A stretch of 64,000 nucleotides of DNA from Chitinophaga lutea (GTDB lineage Bacteria; Bacteroidota; Bacteroidia; Chitinophagales; Chitinophagaceae). The notes under the pieces were generated by a model. It had not been told where the DNA came from. It saw only the letters and a list, made by a program, of their open reading frames with translations, and ran no database searches. The DNA lies in NCBI RefSeq assembly GCF_003813775.1, contig NZ_RPDH01000001.1, positions 434,001 through 498,000 on the forward strand. The letters run 5' to 3'. This document shows, in pieces, positions 56,667-64,000 of this stretch. Position 1 is the first letter of the stretch. Each line of letters starts with the position of its first letter. The translations under genes and the position numbers were made by a program.

Positions 56667-57863
56667 TTATTTGTTGTTTGCTTCGTTCACCTGGTGCCAG
56701 ATCATGGTCTGGTTACCGAATATTTTGCTGAACCCTCTCACGTCTTCACCGCTCCAGCCGGAGTTCATTTCACCATATTTGCCGAATTTGCTGCTCATCA
56801 GGTCGTACGCGGATTCGATACCGGTTACCTGGAAGCGGTAAGGCATCAGTGTCACAAACACCTTGCCGGTTACCTGCTGCTGGCTGTGCTGGAGGAAAGC
56901 CTCGATGTCGCGCATCACCGGGTCGAGGATCTGGCCTTCGTGCATCCAGTTGCCGTAGAACTGCGCCAGCTGGTCTTTCCAGCTCAGCTGCCATTTGGTG
57001 AGCACATGTTTCTCGAGCGCGTGGTGCGCTTTGAGGATCACCATGGGAGCGGCGGCTTCAAAACCCACCCGGCCTTTAATGCCGATGATGGTATCGCCCA
57101 CGTGAATGTCGCGGCCGATGGCGAATGCGCCGGCAATGCCCTGAAGGTAGGTGATGGCCTCGGTGGGGTGACTGAATTTTTTATCGTTCACGCCCAGCAG
57201 TTCGCCTTTCTCGAATGTCAGTTCCACCTGCTCGGGCTGTTGTTTGGTCAATTGGGTGGGCCATGCTTCTTCGGGCAGCATGCCGTGCGAGGTCAGCGTT
57301 TCCTTGCCGCCCACGGATGTGCCCCAGATGCCTTTGTTGATGGAATACATGGCTTTGTCGAAGTTCATCTGCACCCCTTTGGATTTGAGGTAACTGATCT
57401 CTTCCTCGCGGCTGAGCTTCAGGTCGCGGATGGGCGTGATGATCTCCACGCCGGGGATCATGATGTGAAAGATCATGTCGAACCGAACCTGGTCGTTACC
57501 GGCCCCGGTGCTGCCGTGGGCTACGGCGTCGGCGCCCACTTCCCGCACGTACTCGGCGATGGCCAGCGCCTGGCTCATGCGCTCGGCGCTCACGCTCAGG
57601 GGGTAAGTGTTGTTTTTCAGGACGTTCCCGAAAATGAGATACCGGATTACTTTGTCGTAATAAGAGCGAACCGCATCTACTGTCTTGTGACTTTTCACAC
57701 CCAGACTGTAGGCGCGTTTCTCGATCTCCTGCAATTCTTCCGCAGTAAAACCGCCCGTATTAACGATCACGGAATGTACTTCATAACCTTTTTCTTCCGA
57801 CAGGTATTTTACACAGTACGACGTATCAAGTCCTCCGCTGAATCCCAGTACAACTTTCTTCAT
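56667..57863 (-). CDS. argG: Argininosuccinate synthase
   Basis: 398 residues. ATP pyrophosphatase motif FSGGLDTSYCVKYL at residues 8-21, and the later HGSTGAGNDQVRFD block. It joins citrulline and aspartate. It is second in the operon, 35 bases after the GNAT gene. Confidence 0.96.
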   Translation of the reverse strand: MKKVVLGFSGGLDTSYCVKYLSEEKGYEVHSVIVNTGGFTAEELQEIEKRAYSLGVKSHKTVDAVRSYYDKVIRYLIFGNVLKNNTYPLSVSAERMSQALAIAEYVREVGADAVAHGSTGAGNDQVRFDMIFHIMIPGVEIITPIRDLKLSREEEISYLKSKGVQMNFDKAMYSINKGIWGTSVGGKETLTSHGMLPEEAWPTQLTKQQPEQVELTFEKGELLGVNDKKFSHPTEAITYLQGIAGAFAIGRDIHVGDTIIGIKGRVGFEAAAPMVILKAHHALEKHVLTKWQLSWKDQLAQFYGNWMHEGQILDPVMRDIEAFLQHSQQQVTGKVFVTLMPYRFQVTGIESAYDLMSSKFGKYGEMNSGWSGEDVRGFSKIFGNQTMIWHQVNEANNK

Positions 57864-57898
57864 GATATTTTACGCTGATTTAAAATTTAATGTTGTTG

Positions 57899-58690
57899 TT
57901 AAAGCCATCCGAAGAAAAAGAATCTTCTTTTGGAAGCGCCCGGCGCCCCGCCGCCGCCCATTTTCCGGGAGGCTTTCAGCAGCACGTATTTTTTATACCG
58001 CATCCACCGTTCGAACAGTGAAAAATTGCCTTTAAATCTACGTCTCTTTTTGCCTTCTTCCCTGTTACCATTCGGTGAAGGAACGGCTGCCACGGTGCCG
58101 TTGGCGGCCGCTGCGGCCGCGGCGGCTTTTTCCTGCGCTTCTTTCTCCTTCTCCACGGGGTCGTAGAGCATGGCGGTGCAAAGGCAGTTTTTCCTGTTTT
58201 TGCTGGTAAGCACATCGAAGTTCACGCAGCTCCGGCAGCCTTTCCAGAACTCTTCATCGTCGGTGAGCTCGGAATAGGTCACCGGTTCGTAACCCAGGTC
58301 GGAGTTGATTTTCATCACGGCCAGCCCGGTAGTGAGCCCGAAGATTTTCGCATCGGGGTACTTTTTGCGGGAGAGCTCGAATATTTTCTCCTTGATGGCT
58401 TTGGCAACGCCGTGGCCACGGAAGGCGGGGTTAACGATGAGGCCGGAGTTGGCCACGAATTTTTCGTGCCCCCAGGCTTCAATGTAACAGAAACCCACCC
58501 ATTCACCGGCAGTGGTCAGGGCGATAACGGCCTTGCCTTCTTCCATTTTCAGCTGCACGTATTCAGGAGAACGCTTCGCGATGCCGGTTCCCCGGGCCTT
58601 CGCGGATGCCTCCATCTCGTCGGTGATGGTGGTTGCATAATGCTTATCGTCGGCAGTGGCTGCCCTTACGATGATATCCTTATTTTCCAA
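57899..58690 (-). CDS. GNAT acetyltransferase, putative acylglutamate synthase
   Basis: 263 residues if the TTG at 58690 (LENKDIIVRAATADD) is the start; the frame is open to 58807, but the part before the TTG does not look conserved. Bacteroides arg operons start with the same protein type. The GNAT core (about 5-165) has the acetyl-CoA loop VNPAFRGHGVAKAIKE and FWKGCRSC. It is followed by an Ala-rich linker (about 190-200) and a strongly basic tail with FERWMRYKKYVLLKA. Making the first step, N-acylglutamate, is the inferred role, since argA/argJ are missing. Confidence 0.85.
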   Translation of the reverse strand: MENKDIIVRAATADDKHYATTITDEMEASAKARGTGIAKRSPEYVQLKMEEGKAVIALTTAGEWVGFCYIEAWGHEKFVANSGLIVNPAFRGHGVAKAIKEKIFELSRKKYPDAKIFGLTTGLAVMKINSDLGYEPVTYSELTDDEEFWKGCRSCVNFDVLTSKNRKNCLCTAMLYDPVEKEKEAQEKAAAAAAAANGTVAAVPSPNGNREEGKKRRRFKGNFSLFERWMRYKKYVLLKASRKMGGGGAPGASKRRFFFFGWL

Positions 58691-59088
58691 CTTGTTAAAA
58701 TTGAAAATTGTAATGCAATAAATAATGTTGATACAGGTTCCGTTTCCGGAAGTTCCCATGAGGGGTTCATGGAGCGACAGCGGGTCCTGGAGGGACGGCG
58801 CTATCAAATACGAGGTCGTCGGGAGAGATATCTAAAGACAGGAAACCCAATAGCGCAAACACCTTCTTCAAAAGAAGGGTGGTAAGCAAAAATGTTGTTA
58901 TGGGTTGCGATGTATTTCAACTTCAGTTCGACATTAAATTGTTATAAAAACGTCTTTAGTTAATAAAGTATCGGCAAAGTTATAACATATTTAGATACGC
59001 AGGCGATTTTTTTTTGACATAACAGGAAAGGGAGGAACGCGGCCGGGCCTGCATTTCCTCCTTTTCCGGAGTATCAACTGGCTGAAAA
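58691..59088. other. 398-base gap upstream of the arg operon
   Basis: No gene supported. It holds a possible -7 box on the minus strand (TAACTTTG, 58975-58982) without a clear -33 partner. It also holds a hairpin after the GH29 stop at 59025-59067. Confidence 0.6.
59025..59067 (-). terminator. Hairpin after the GH29 gene
   Basis: 13-base arms (59025-59037 and 59055-59067) with one mismatch lie 22 bases after the fucosidase stop. A T-tract is missing, so it may slow rather than end transcription. Confidence 0.4.
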
Positions 59089-61122
59089 TCAGAACACGCC
59101 GATTTCAGCCGCGCCGGCGCGGGTTTCTTTCTCCTCCGCTGCGCTGATGGCTACGAGCTTGAAATAACGCCCCTGCGTTGATTTTGAGAGTTTTATGGTC
59201 TGTTTCACGGGGTTATTGAGGATGTTGGCGAAACTGCCTTTGGCCACGGGCTCGCCCCATTGCTGCCCGTCCGCGCTCACGTAGAAGGCATAGTTGTAAA
59301 TGATGCCGCCTTTAGTGCGCGGGGTGTAGGTAAAGCCATTCACGGCCTGTGAGGCGCCCATGTCTACCACCAGCTCCTGCGGGAAGCTACCGGCCTTGCC
59401 TATCCAGGATGTGGAGGGGTCGCCGTCCACCGCCTTATCGGCGTCAGGCGTCACCGCTTTCCAGGTGGCAGGCGCGCGGTCGAACGTAACGGCTACGGTA
59501 GCGCCGGCTTTTTTGCCGCCGTCGATGAAACTCCTGGCTTTGAGGGTGCCGCTCTGCGCAAACGCAAAGGGCGCTCCCTTATACTGCGGACTGGCCGTGG
59601 TGGGCTCGCTGCCATCGGTCGTATAGTGAATCGCCGGGTCCTGGGAAGCAGCCGTAATGGTCACCATGCCCTGTTTGTCTCTTTTGATCACCGGGTCGGC
59701 CAGCAGTTCGGGCGCCCTGAAGAGCTTCACCTCGCTGATCACCGGGCTGGCCTTGGCATCGAGTATCTCTATGCGGACGCTCCGGGTGGTGGTATTGGGC
59801 AGGCGGAGAATGCGCTTGTACCCGATGGTGGTTTCCCGGGCGATCTCGCGATACTTCTTCCCTTCCAGCACACTCACGGTAAACCCTTTTACACGCTGGC
59901 CCAGGGGAATGAACTCCTGGATCTGGAAACGGTTGAAGGTGACGGGCTTTTCGAAGCTCAGGTTGATGGTGCCGGTGAGCTGCCCTTCGCCGGTAGCCCA
60001 GTAAGTATTGTAATTGCCGTCGGTCAGGTACACGGCGCTGGTGAGCATGCTGTTTTTACGCGTGTTCACGGCCGATGTTCTGGCACGCACGGCGAGGTTG
60101 GTCTTAAAATCGGCATCCAGCGTTTTGCGTAGCTCCATCAGCCGCAGCGAATCGTTTTTGTGGATGCGGCCGCGGCGGTCTACCGGCACATTCAGCAGCA
60201 GGTTGGCGTTGCGGCCCACGGAACCGTAGTAGATGTCGAGCAGCCAGGGCAGGGTTTTCACCTTGTCGTCCGTACCGGGACTGTAAAACCATCCCGGCCG
60301 GATAGATACGTCGGCCTCGCCGGGAATCCAGTCGGTGCCGTCTTCCTGCCCCTCGTTGAGCGGTTTGTTGATACCGGGCATGCCGGGCGCGAATTGTTTG
60401 CCGTTGAGCGTGCTCCAGTTGGTGGTGCCGGCAAAGCCGTTTTCATTCCCGATCCAGCGGCAGCCAGGACCGGCATCGCTGAAGAAAATAACCTCGGGAT
60501 GATACTTTCTTACCGTATTGTGGAACAGGTCCCAGTCGTACACCTGTTTTTTGCCGTTGGGGCCTTCGCCGTTGGCGCCGTCGAACCATTGCTCGAATAC
60601 ATGGCCGTATTTGGTATGTACCTCCCGCAGCTGGTTGGCGAATACCTGGTTGTAGGCCGGCGTGCCGTAGTCGGGGTGGTTGCGGTCCCAGGGCGACAGG
60701 TACACGCCGAACAGCAGGCCATATTCTTTACAGGCGGCGGACAGCTCGGCGAGCACATCCCCTTTCCCGTTTTTCCAGGCGCTTTCGCGCACGGTGTGTT
60801 TGCTGTATTCGCTGGGCCAGAGGCAGAAACCGTCGTGGTGCTTGGCCGTGATGATGATCGCTTTCATGCCTGCGAGTTTCGCCGTGCGCGCCCACTGGCG
60901 GGCGTCGAGCTCGGTGGGATTGAATACTTTCGGATCTTCGTCCCCATGGCCCCATTCCTTGTCGGTAAAGGTGTTAGGCCCGAAGTGGATGAACATGTAG
61001 TATTCCAGCTGCTGCCATTTTACCTGCGCCGGTGAAGGCAGCGCGCCGTAAGGTTTGATCTCGGGCTGCGCCCAGGCACGGGCGGAGCATAACAGGAAAA
61101 AAAATAAAAGTGTTTTCTTCAT
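59089..61122 (-). CDS. GH29 alpha-L-fucosidase with C-terminal binding domains
   Basis: 677 residues from ATG at 61122, which opens a signal peptide (MKKTLLFFFLLCSARAWAQ). The GH29 barrel (about 25-340) has TAKHHDGFCLWPS (92-104), and the nucleophile is Asp181 in EQWFDG. RWIGNENG (222-229) resembles the acid/base region of the GH29-B group (Glu226), which would favour alpha-1,3/1,4-linkages. Then come an F5/8-type (about 365-470), a chitobiase-like (about 480-560) and a second F5/8-type domain (about 565-677). It removes fucose from glycans in the periplasm or at the surface. It is divergent from the GH109 gene. Confidence 0.93.
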   Translation of the reverse strand: MKKTLLFFFLLCSARAWAQPEIKPYGALPSPAQVKWQQLEYYMFIHFGPNTFTDKEWGHGDEDPKVFNPTELDARQWARTAKLAGMKAIIITAKHHDGFCLWPSEYSKHTVRESAWKNGKGDVLAELSAACKEYGLLFGVYLSPWDRNHPDYGTPAYNQVFANQLREVHTKYGHVFEQWFDGANGEGPNGKKQVYDWDLFHNTVRKYHPEVIFFSDAGPGCRWIGNENGFAGTTNWSTLNGKQFAPGMPGINKPLNEGQEDGTDWIPGEADVSIRPGWFYSPGTDDKVKTLPWLLDIYYGSVGRNANLLLNVPVDRRGRIHKNDSLRLMELRKTLDADFKTNLAVRARTSAVNTRKNSMLTSAVYLTDGNYNTYWATGEGQLTGTINLSFEKPVTFNRFQIQEFIPLGQRVKGFTVSVLEGKKYREIARETTIGYKRILRLPNTTTRSVRIEILDAKASPVISEVKLFRAPELLADPVIKRDKQGMVTITAASQDPAIHYTTDGSEPTTASPQYKGAPFAFAQSGTLKARSFIDGGKKAGATVAVTFDRAPATWKAVTPDADKAVDGDPSTSWIGKAGSFPQELVVDMGASQAVNGFTYTPRTKGGIIYNYAFYVSADGQQWGEPVAKGSFANILNNPVKQTIKLSKSTQGRYFKLVAISAAEEKETRAGAAEIGVF

Positions 61123-61344
61123 AGTTACTGATTGCAGACGTGATGCTGATAAAAATACTATACGGTTGTTCATTTCCCCCATATTGCTAATATCCCCACA
61201 ATAATTGAGAAAATAATACGGGATGCAAATGACGGCCCGAAAGCCGTCTATCACAAAAATGTCACAATTCGTGGAGGTTGATAACAACAGAAGGCAGGAA
61301 TAGCCTACATTTAAAGCTGTCTAAATCCACAAGACTCTTTATAT

Positions 61345-62742
61345 ATGAATAAGCATTTGCACCGCAGAACGTTCCTGAGGAACAGTGTGGCAGCGGGTGT
61401 AGGCATTTCCCTGATGAATTCGCCGGCCCGGCTTTTCGCCGCACAAAAGAAAGACAAAGTAAGAGTAGGCCTCATCGGCGTTGGCGCGCGTGGGCTCAAT
61501 CACCTGGACCTCTGCCTGCGCAGAAAGGACGTTGATGTGATCGCCATCGCGGATCCGGATGTTGCTTTCACCATCCCGCAGTGCCGTAAAATGATACAGG
61601 AGCACTACGGTGCAAAAAGGAAAGTGGCCGAATACACCAACGGCCCGCACGATTACCTGAACCTGCTCAAGCGCAGCGATATTGACGCCGTGATCATCGC
61701 CACTCCCTGGGAATGGCATACAATACAGGCCGTAGCCGCCATGAAGGCCGGCAAAACCCCGGCTGTAGAGGTTTGCGGCGCGGCAGACATCCAGGAGTGC
61801 TGGGAGCTGGTGAACACCTCCGAAGCCACCGGCGTGCCGTTGTTCGGCATGGAAAACGTGAACTACCGCCGCGATGTGCTGGCCGTGCTCAACATGGTAC
61901 GCCAGGGCCTGTTCGGCGAACTGGTGCACCTGCAGGGTGGGTACCAGCACGACCTCCGTGCGGTGAAGTTCAACGACGGCAAGCAGCTTTACGGCGGCGG
62001 CGTTGAATTCGGCGAAAAAGGGTTGTCTGAAGCCAAATGGCGCACCAACCATTCCGTGCACCGCAACGGCGATCTCTACCCCACGCACGGCCTCGGCCCG
62101 GTAAACAACATGATCAACGTCAACCGCGGCAACCGCCTGCTGTCGCTCACCTCGGTAGCCACCAAGGCGCGCGGTCTGCATAAATATATCGTAGACCATC
62201 CGCAGGGCGGGCCTAACCACCCGAACGCGAAAGTGGAATTCAAGCTCGGCGACATCGTGAGCACGCTCATCAAAACCAACAACGGCGAAACCATCCTGCT
62301 GTCGCACGACACGAACCTGCCCCGCCCCTACTCGCTGAACTTCCGCGTACAGGGCACGAACGGTTTATGGATGGACGATTTTGATTCGATCCACATCGAA
62401 GGCAAAAGCAAGGCGCACACCTGGGAAAAAGCCGGCGACCCCAATGATGCCAACAGCTACATGGGCAAATACGATCACCCGCTCTGGAAAAAATATGCGA
62501 ACGACGCTTCCGGCGCCGGCCATGGCGGTATGGACTGGTTCGTGATCAATTCCTTCATCGAAAGCATCAAACGCGGCACCGATTACCAGATGGACGTGTA
62601 CGACCTCGCAACCTGGTACGCCATCACCCCGCTCAGCGAACAGTCTGTGCTGGAAGGCGGATCCACGCAGTACATCCCGGACTTCACCCGCGGCCGCTGG
62701 ATCAACCGCAAGCCCAACTTTGCGCTCGACGGCGAATATTAA
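61345..62742 (+). CDS. GH109-type alpha-N-acetylgalactosaminidase
   Basis: 465 residues. A twin-arginine signal, HRRTFLRNS plus hydrophobic stretch, precedes the NAD-binding domain (GLIGVGARGLNHLDLC). The rest, with GMENVNYRRDVLAVLNMVR, YPTHGLGPVNNMINVNRGN and VDYDLATWY-like VYDLATWYAITPLSE, follows the GH109 enzymes such as that of Elizabethkingia, which use bound NAD to remove terminal alpha-GalNAc (A antigen). Gfo/Idh/MocA oxidoreductase is the broader family name. It is divergent from the fucosidase and ends in a strong terminator. Confidence 0.9.
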   Translation: MNKHLHRRTFLRNSVAAGVGISLMNSPARLFAAQKKDKVRVGLIGVGARGLNHLDLCLRRKDVDVIAIADPDVAFTIPQCRKMIQEHYGAKRKVAEYTNGPHDYLNLLKRSDIDAVIIATPWEWHTIQAVAAMKAGKTPAVEVCGAADIQECWELVNTSEATGVPLFGMENVNYRRDVLAVLNMVRQGLFGELVHLQGGYQHDLRAVKFNDGKQLYGGGVEFGEKGLSEAKWRTNHSVHRNGDLYPTHGLGPVNNMINVNRGNRLLSLTSVATKARGLHKYIVDHPQGGPNHPNAKVEFKLGDIVSTLIKTNNGETILLSHDTNLPRPYSLNFRVQGTNGLWMDDFDSIHIEGKSKAHTWEKAGDPNDANSYMGKYDHPLWKKYANDASGAGHGGMDWFVINSFIESIKRGTDYQMDVYDLATWYAITPLSEQSVLEGGSTQYIPDFTRGRWINRKPNFALDGEY

Positions 62743-62761
62743 TCCGGTCATATCAACATAC

Positions 62762-62799
62762 AAAAGGGGCTGTATCAAAAGCGTGATACAGCCCCTTTT
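62762..62799. terminator. Terminator of the GH109 gene
   Basis: Perfect 16-base arms (62762-62777 and 62784-62799) with a 6-base loop and A/T tracts. It can serve galK on the other strand too. Confidence 0.9.
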
Positions 62800-62928
62800 T
62801 ATTCGGGTACCCGATGAAGACCGGTAGTCATGCAGGCGATCCCCGGCACCTTCTTTTATTTTTGACGCCTCCCTTTTGAAGGAGACAGCAGTCATTCAAG
62901 TGATACAACCCTTTTCCAGTGTGGTATC

Positions 62929-64000
62929 TTAACCGGCGATCACCTTCGTCCCGTCTTCGATAGATGTTACATACACATCCGGCAGTACGCCGTACTGGTC
63001 TTTATAACGGCCCTGCACAAACGAAGCGAACTCATCCACCTGATCGATTTTCACGAGGTTGATGGTACAGCCGCCGAAGCCGCCGCCCATCATGCGCGCG
63101 CCCGCCACTTCCGGGCGTTTTTTGGCAAGGTTGGCCAGGAAGTCCAGTTCCGGGCAGCTTACTTCATAGAGCCTGCTGAGGCCATCGTGCGAGGCATACA
63201 TGAGGCGGCCCGCTTCCGCCAGTTCGTTGTTCTGCAGGCGGGTGCAGGCCTGCTGTACCCGTTCGTTTTCCTGCGTCACAAAACGGCAGCGGTCGTATAC
63301 TTTATCCGGCAGCGAACTTTTATGCTGATCCACCTGGGCCGCCGTTACGCCGCGCAGGCTGGTGATGCCGGGGAAGAAACGTTTCAATATCTCCACCCCT
63401 TCCTCGCATTGCGCGCGGCGCACGTTGTACTCGGACGATGCGAGGGAATGATGCACCATGGAATTGACGAGCACGATCTTGTACGTTTTCGAAAATTCGA
63501 AGGGGAAATACTGGTATTCGAGGCTGCGGCAGTCGAGCAGCATCACCCGGTCTTTTTGCCCGTGCAGGTTCGCGAACTGGTCCATGATCCCGCATTTCAC
63601 GCCGGGGAAATTATGCTCCGCCAGCTGGCCTACTTTGGCCATCTGCATCCGGCTGAGCTGAAAGCCCAGCAGGTGGTCCAGCCCAACGGCCAGGCCGCCT
63701 TCCACCGCCGCCGAGCTGCTCAGGCCCGCGCCGATGGGAATATCGCCATGCACCACGCAATCGAATCCCTTTACCGTCAGCCCCAGTTGTTGCAGCTGGT
63801 ACACCACGCCTTTCAGGTAGTTCACCCAGTCGCCACCCGGCCGGATGTCGTGAATGGAAAAAGAAGCCATTTCGTTGTTGAAGAGCGCATAGGTATTGCA
63901 GGTATCGGTGCCGTTCAGCGCGATGGCGTAGATGATTCTTTTATCGATCGCCGCCGGCAACACAAATCCTTCGTTATAGTCCGTGTGTTCACCGATGAGG
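62929..64000 (-). CDS. galK: Galactokinase, 5' end outside window
   Basis: The frame runs to the window edge; the last bases still encode the galactokinase signature LIGEHTDYNEGFVLPA, so the start lies beyond 64000. The GHMP ATP loop is GDIPIGAGLSSSAAVEGG and the C-terminal motif GGGFGGCTINLV is present. It phosphorylates galactose for the Leloir pathway. Only about 20-30 N-terminal residues should be missing. Confidence 0.95.
   Translation of the reverse strand, partial: LIGEHTDYNEGFVLPAAIDKRIIYAIALNGTDTCNTYALFNNEMASFSIHDIRPGGDWVNYLKGVVYQLQQLGLTVKGFDCVVHGDIPIGAGLSSSAAVEGGLAVGLDHLLGFQLSRMQMAKVGQLAEHNFPGVKCGIMDQFANLHGQKDRVMLLDCRSLEYQYFPFEFSKTYKIVLVNSMVHHSLASSEYNVRRAQCEEGVEILKRFFPGITSLRGVTAAQVDQHKSSLPDKVYDRCRFVTQENERVQQACTRLQNNELAEAGRLMYASHDGLSRLYEVSCPELDFLANLAKKRPEVAGARMMGGGFGGCTINLVKIDQVDEFASFVQGRYKDQYGVLPDVYVTSIEDGTKVIAG

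Overview
The window reads as a chromosomal segment of a Bacteroidota bacterium, most likely a Chitinophagaceae member close to Chitinophaga. Grounds for this are the Bacteroidota promoter pattern TTTG-N18..20-TAnnTTTG found upstream of several genes, a three-gene sdhC-A-B operon of the b558 type, a single arginine operon led by a GNAT protein and containing an N-acyl-ornithine carbamoyltransferase, a TPP riboswitch in front of a TonB-dependent receptor, a BlaI/M56 pair whose M56 protein carries TonB C-terminal domains, and Tat-type Gfo/Idh/MocA proteins. I see no phage, insertion sequence, CRISPR array or rRNA. Most of the window is core genome, with protein genes packed on both strands.

Layout. 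1-3085 (minus): a lipoprotein cut by the window edge, then an operon of a DUF2520 Rossmann protein, a KdsC-like phosphatase, a UbiA-type prenyltransferase and Maf. 3347-6679 (plus): topA and a SirB1-like transglutaminase-fold protein. 6864-9429 (minus): an M48 lipoprotein, plsY and prmA. 9547-10122: a secreted protein of unknown function. 10306-13835 (minus): pnp, rpsO and an FtsE-type ATPase. 13897-17997 (plus): an autoregulated BlaI-M56-TonB-domain cluster ending in a decayed TonB-domain fragment. 17994-20219: purM and ribF, divergent, followed by a 115-base imperfect palindrome. 20643-22394 (minus): holA and a DEDD exonuclease. 22494-26524: an envelope coiled-coil protein, a lone receiver, an ABC-F ATPase and an HdeD-like protein. 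26780-36550 (minus): an S9 peptidase, a Tat-type oxidoreductase, sdhB-A-C, and an operon for a BadF-type amino-sugar kinase, MurQ and an unknown protein. 36664-42737: a Ctp protease, small envelope proteins, der, era, initiator tRNA and ssb. 42838-45524: TPP riboswitch and TonB receptor. 45600-50090: an FtsX-like permease, a ChaN/EreA-like secreted protein and a truncated haemoglobin. 50273-58690 (minus): eight-gene arginine operon. 59089-62742: divergent GH29 fucosidase and GH109 glycosidase. 62929-64000: galK, 5' end outside the window.

How the parts work together. The arginine operon covers the whole route from glutamate to arginine by acylated intermediates. The kinase-MurQ pair fits recycling or scavenging of MurNAc. 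The GH29/GH109 pair with galK nearby fits stripping of fucosylated, GalNAc-capped glycans. The BlaI cluster has a promoter with two operator palindromes and repeated duplication of a TonB C-terminal module (six intact copies plus one decayed). It is the least ordinary part of the window, together with the riboswitch leader and the ribF-downstream palindrome.
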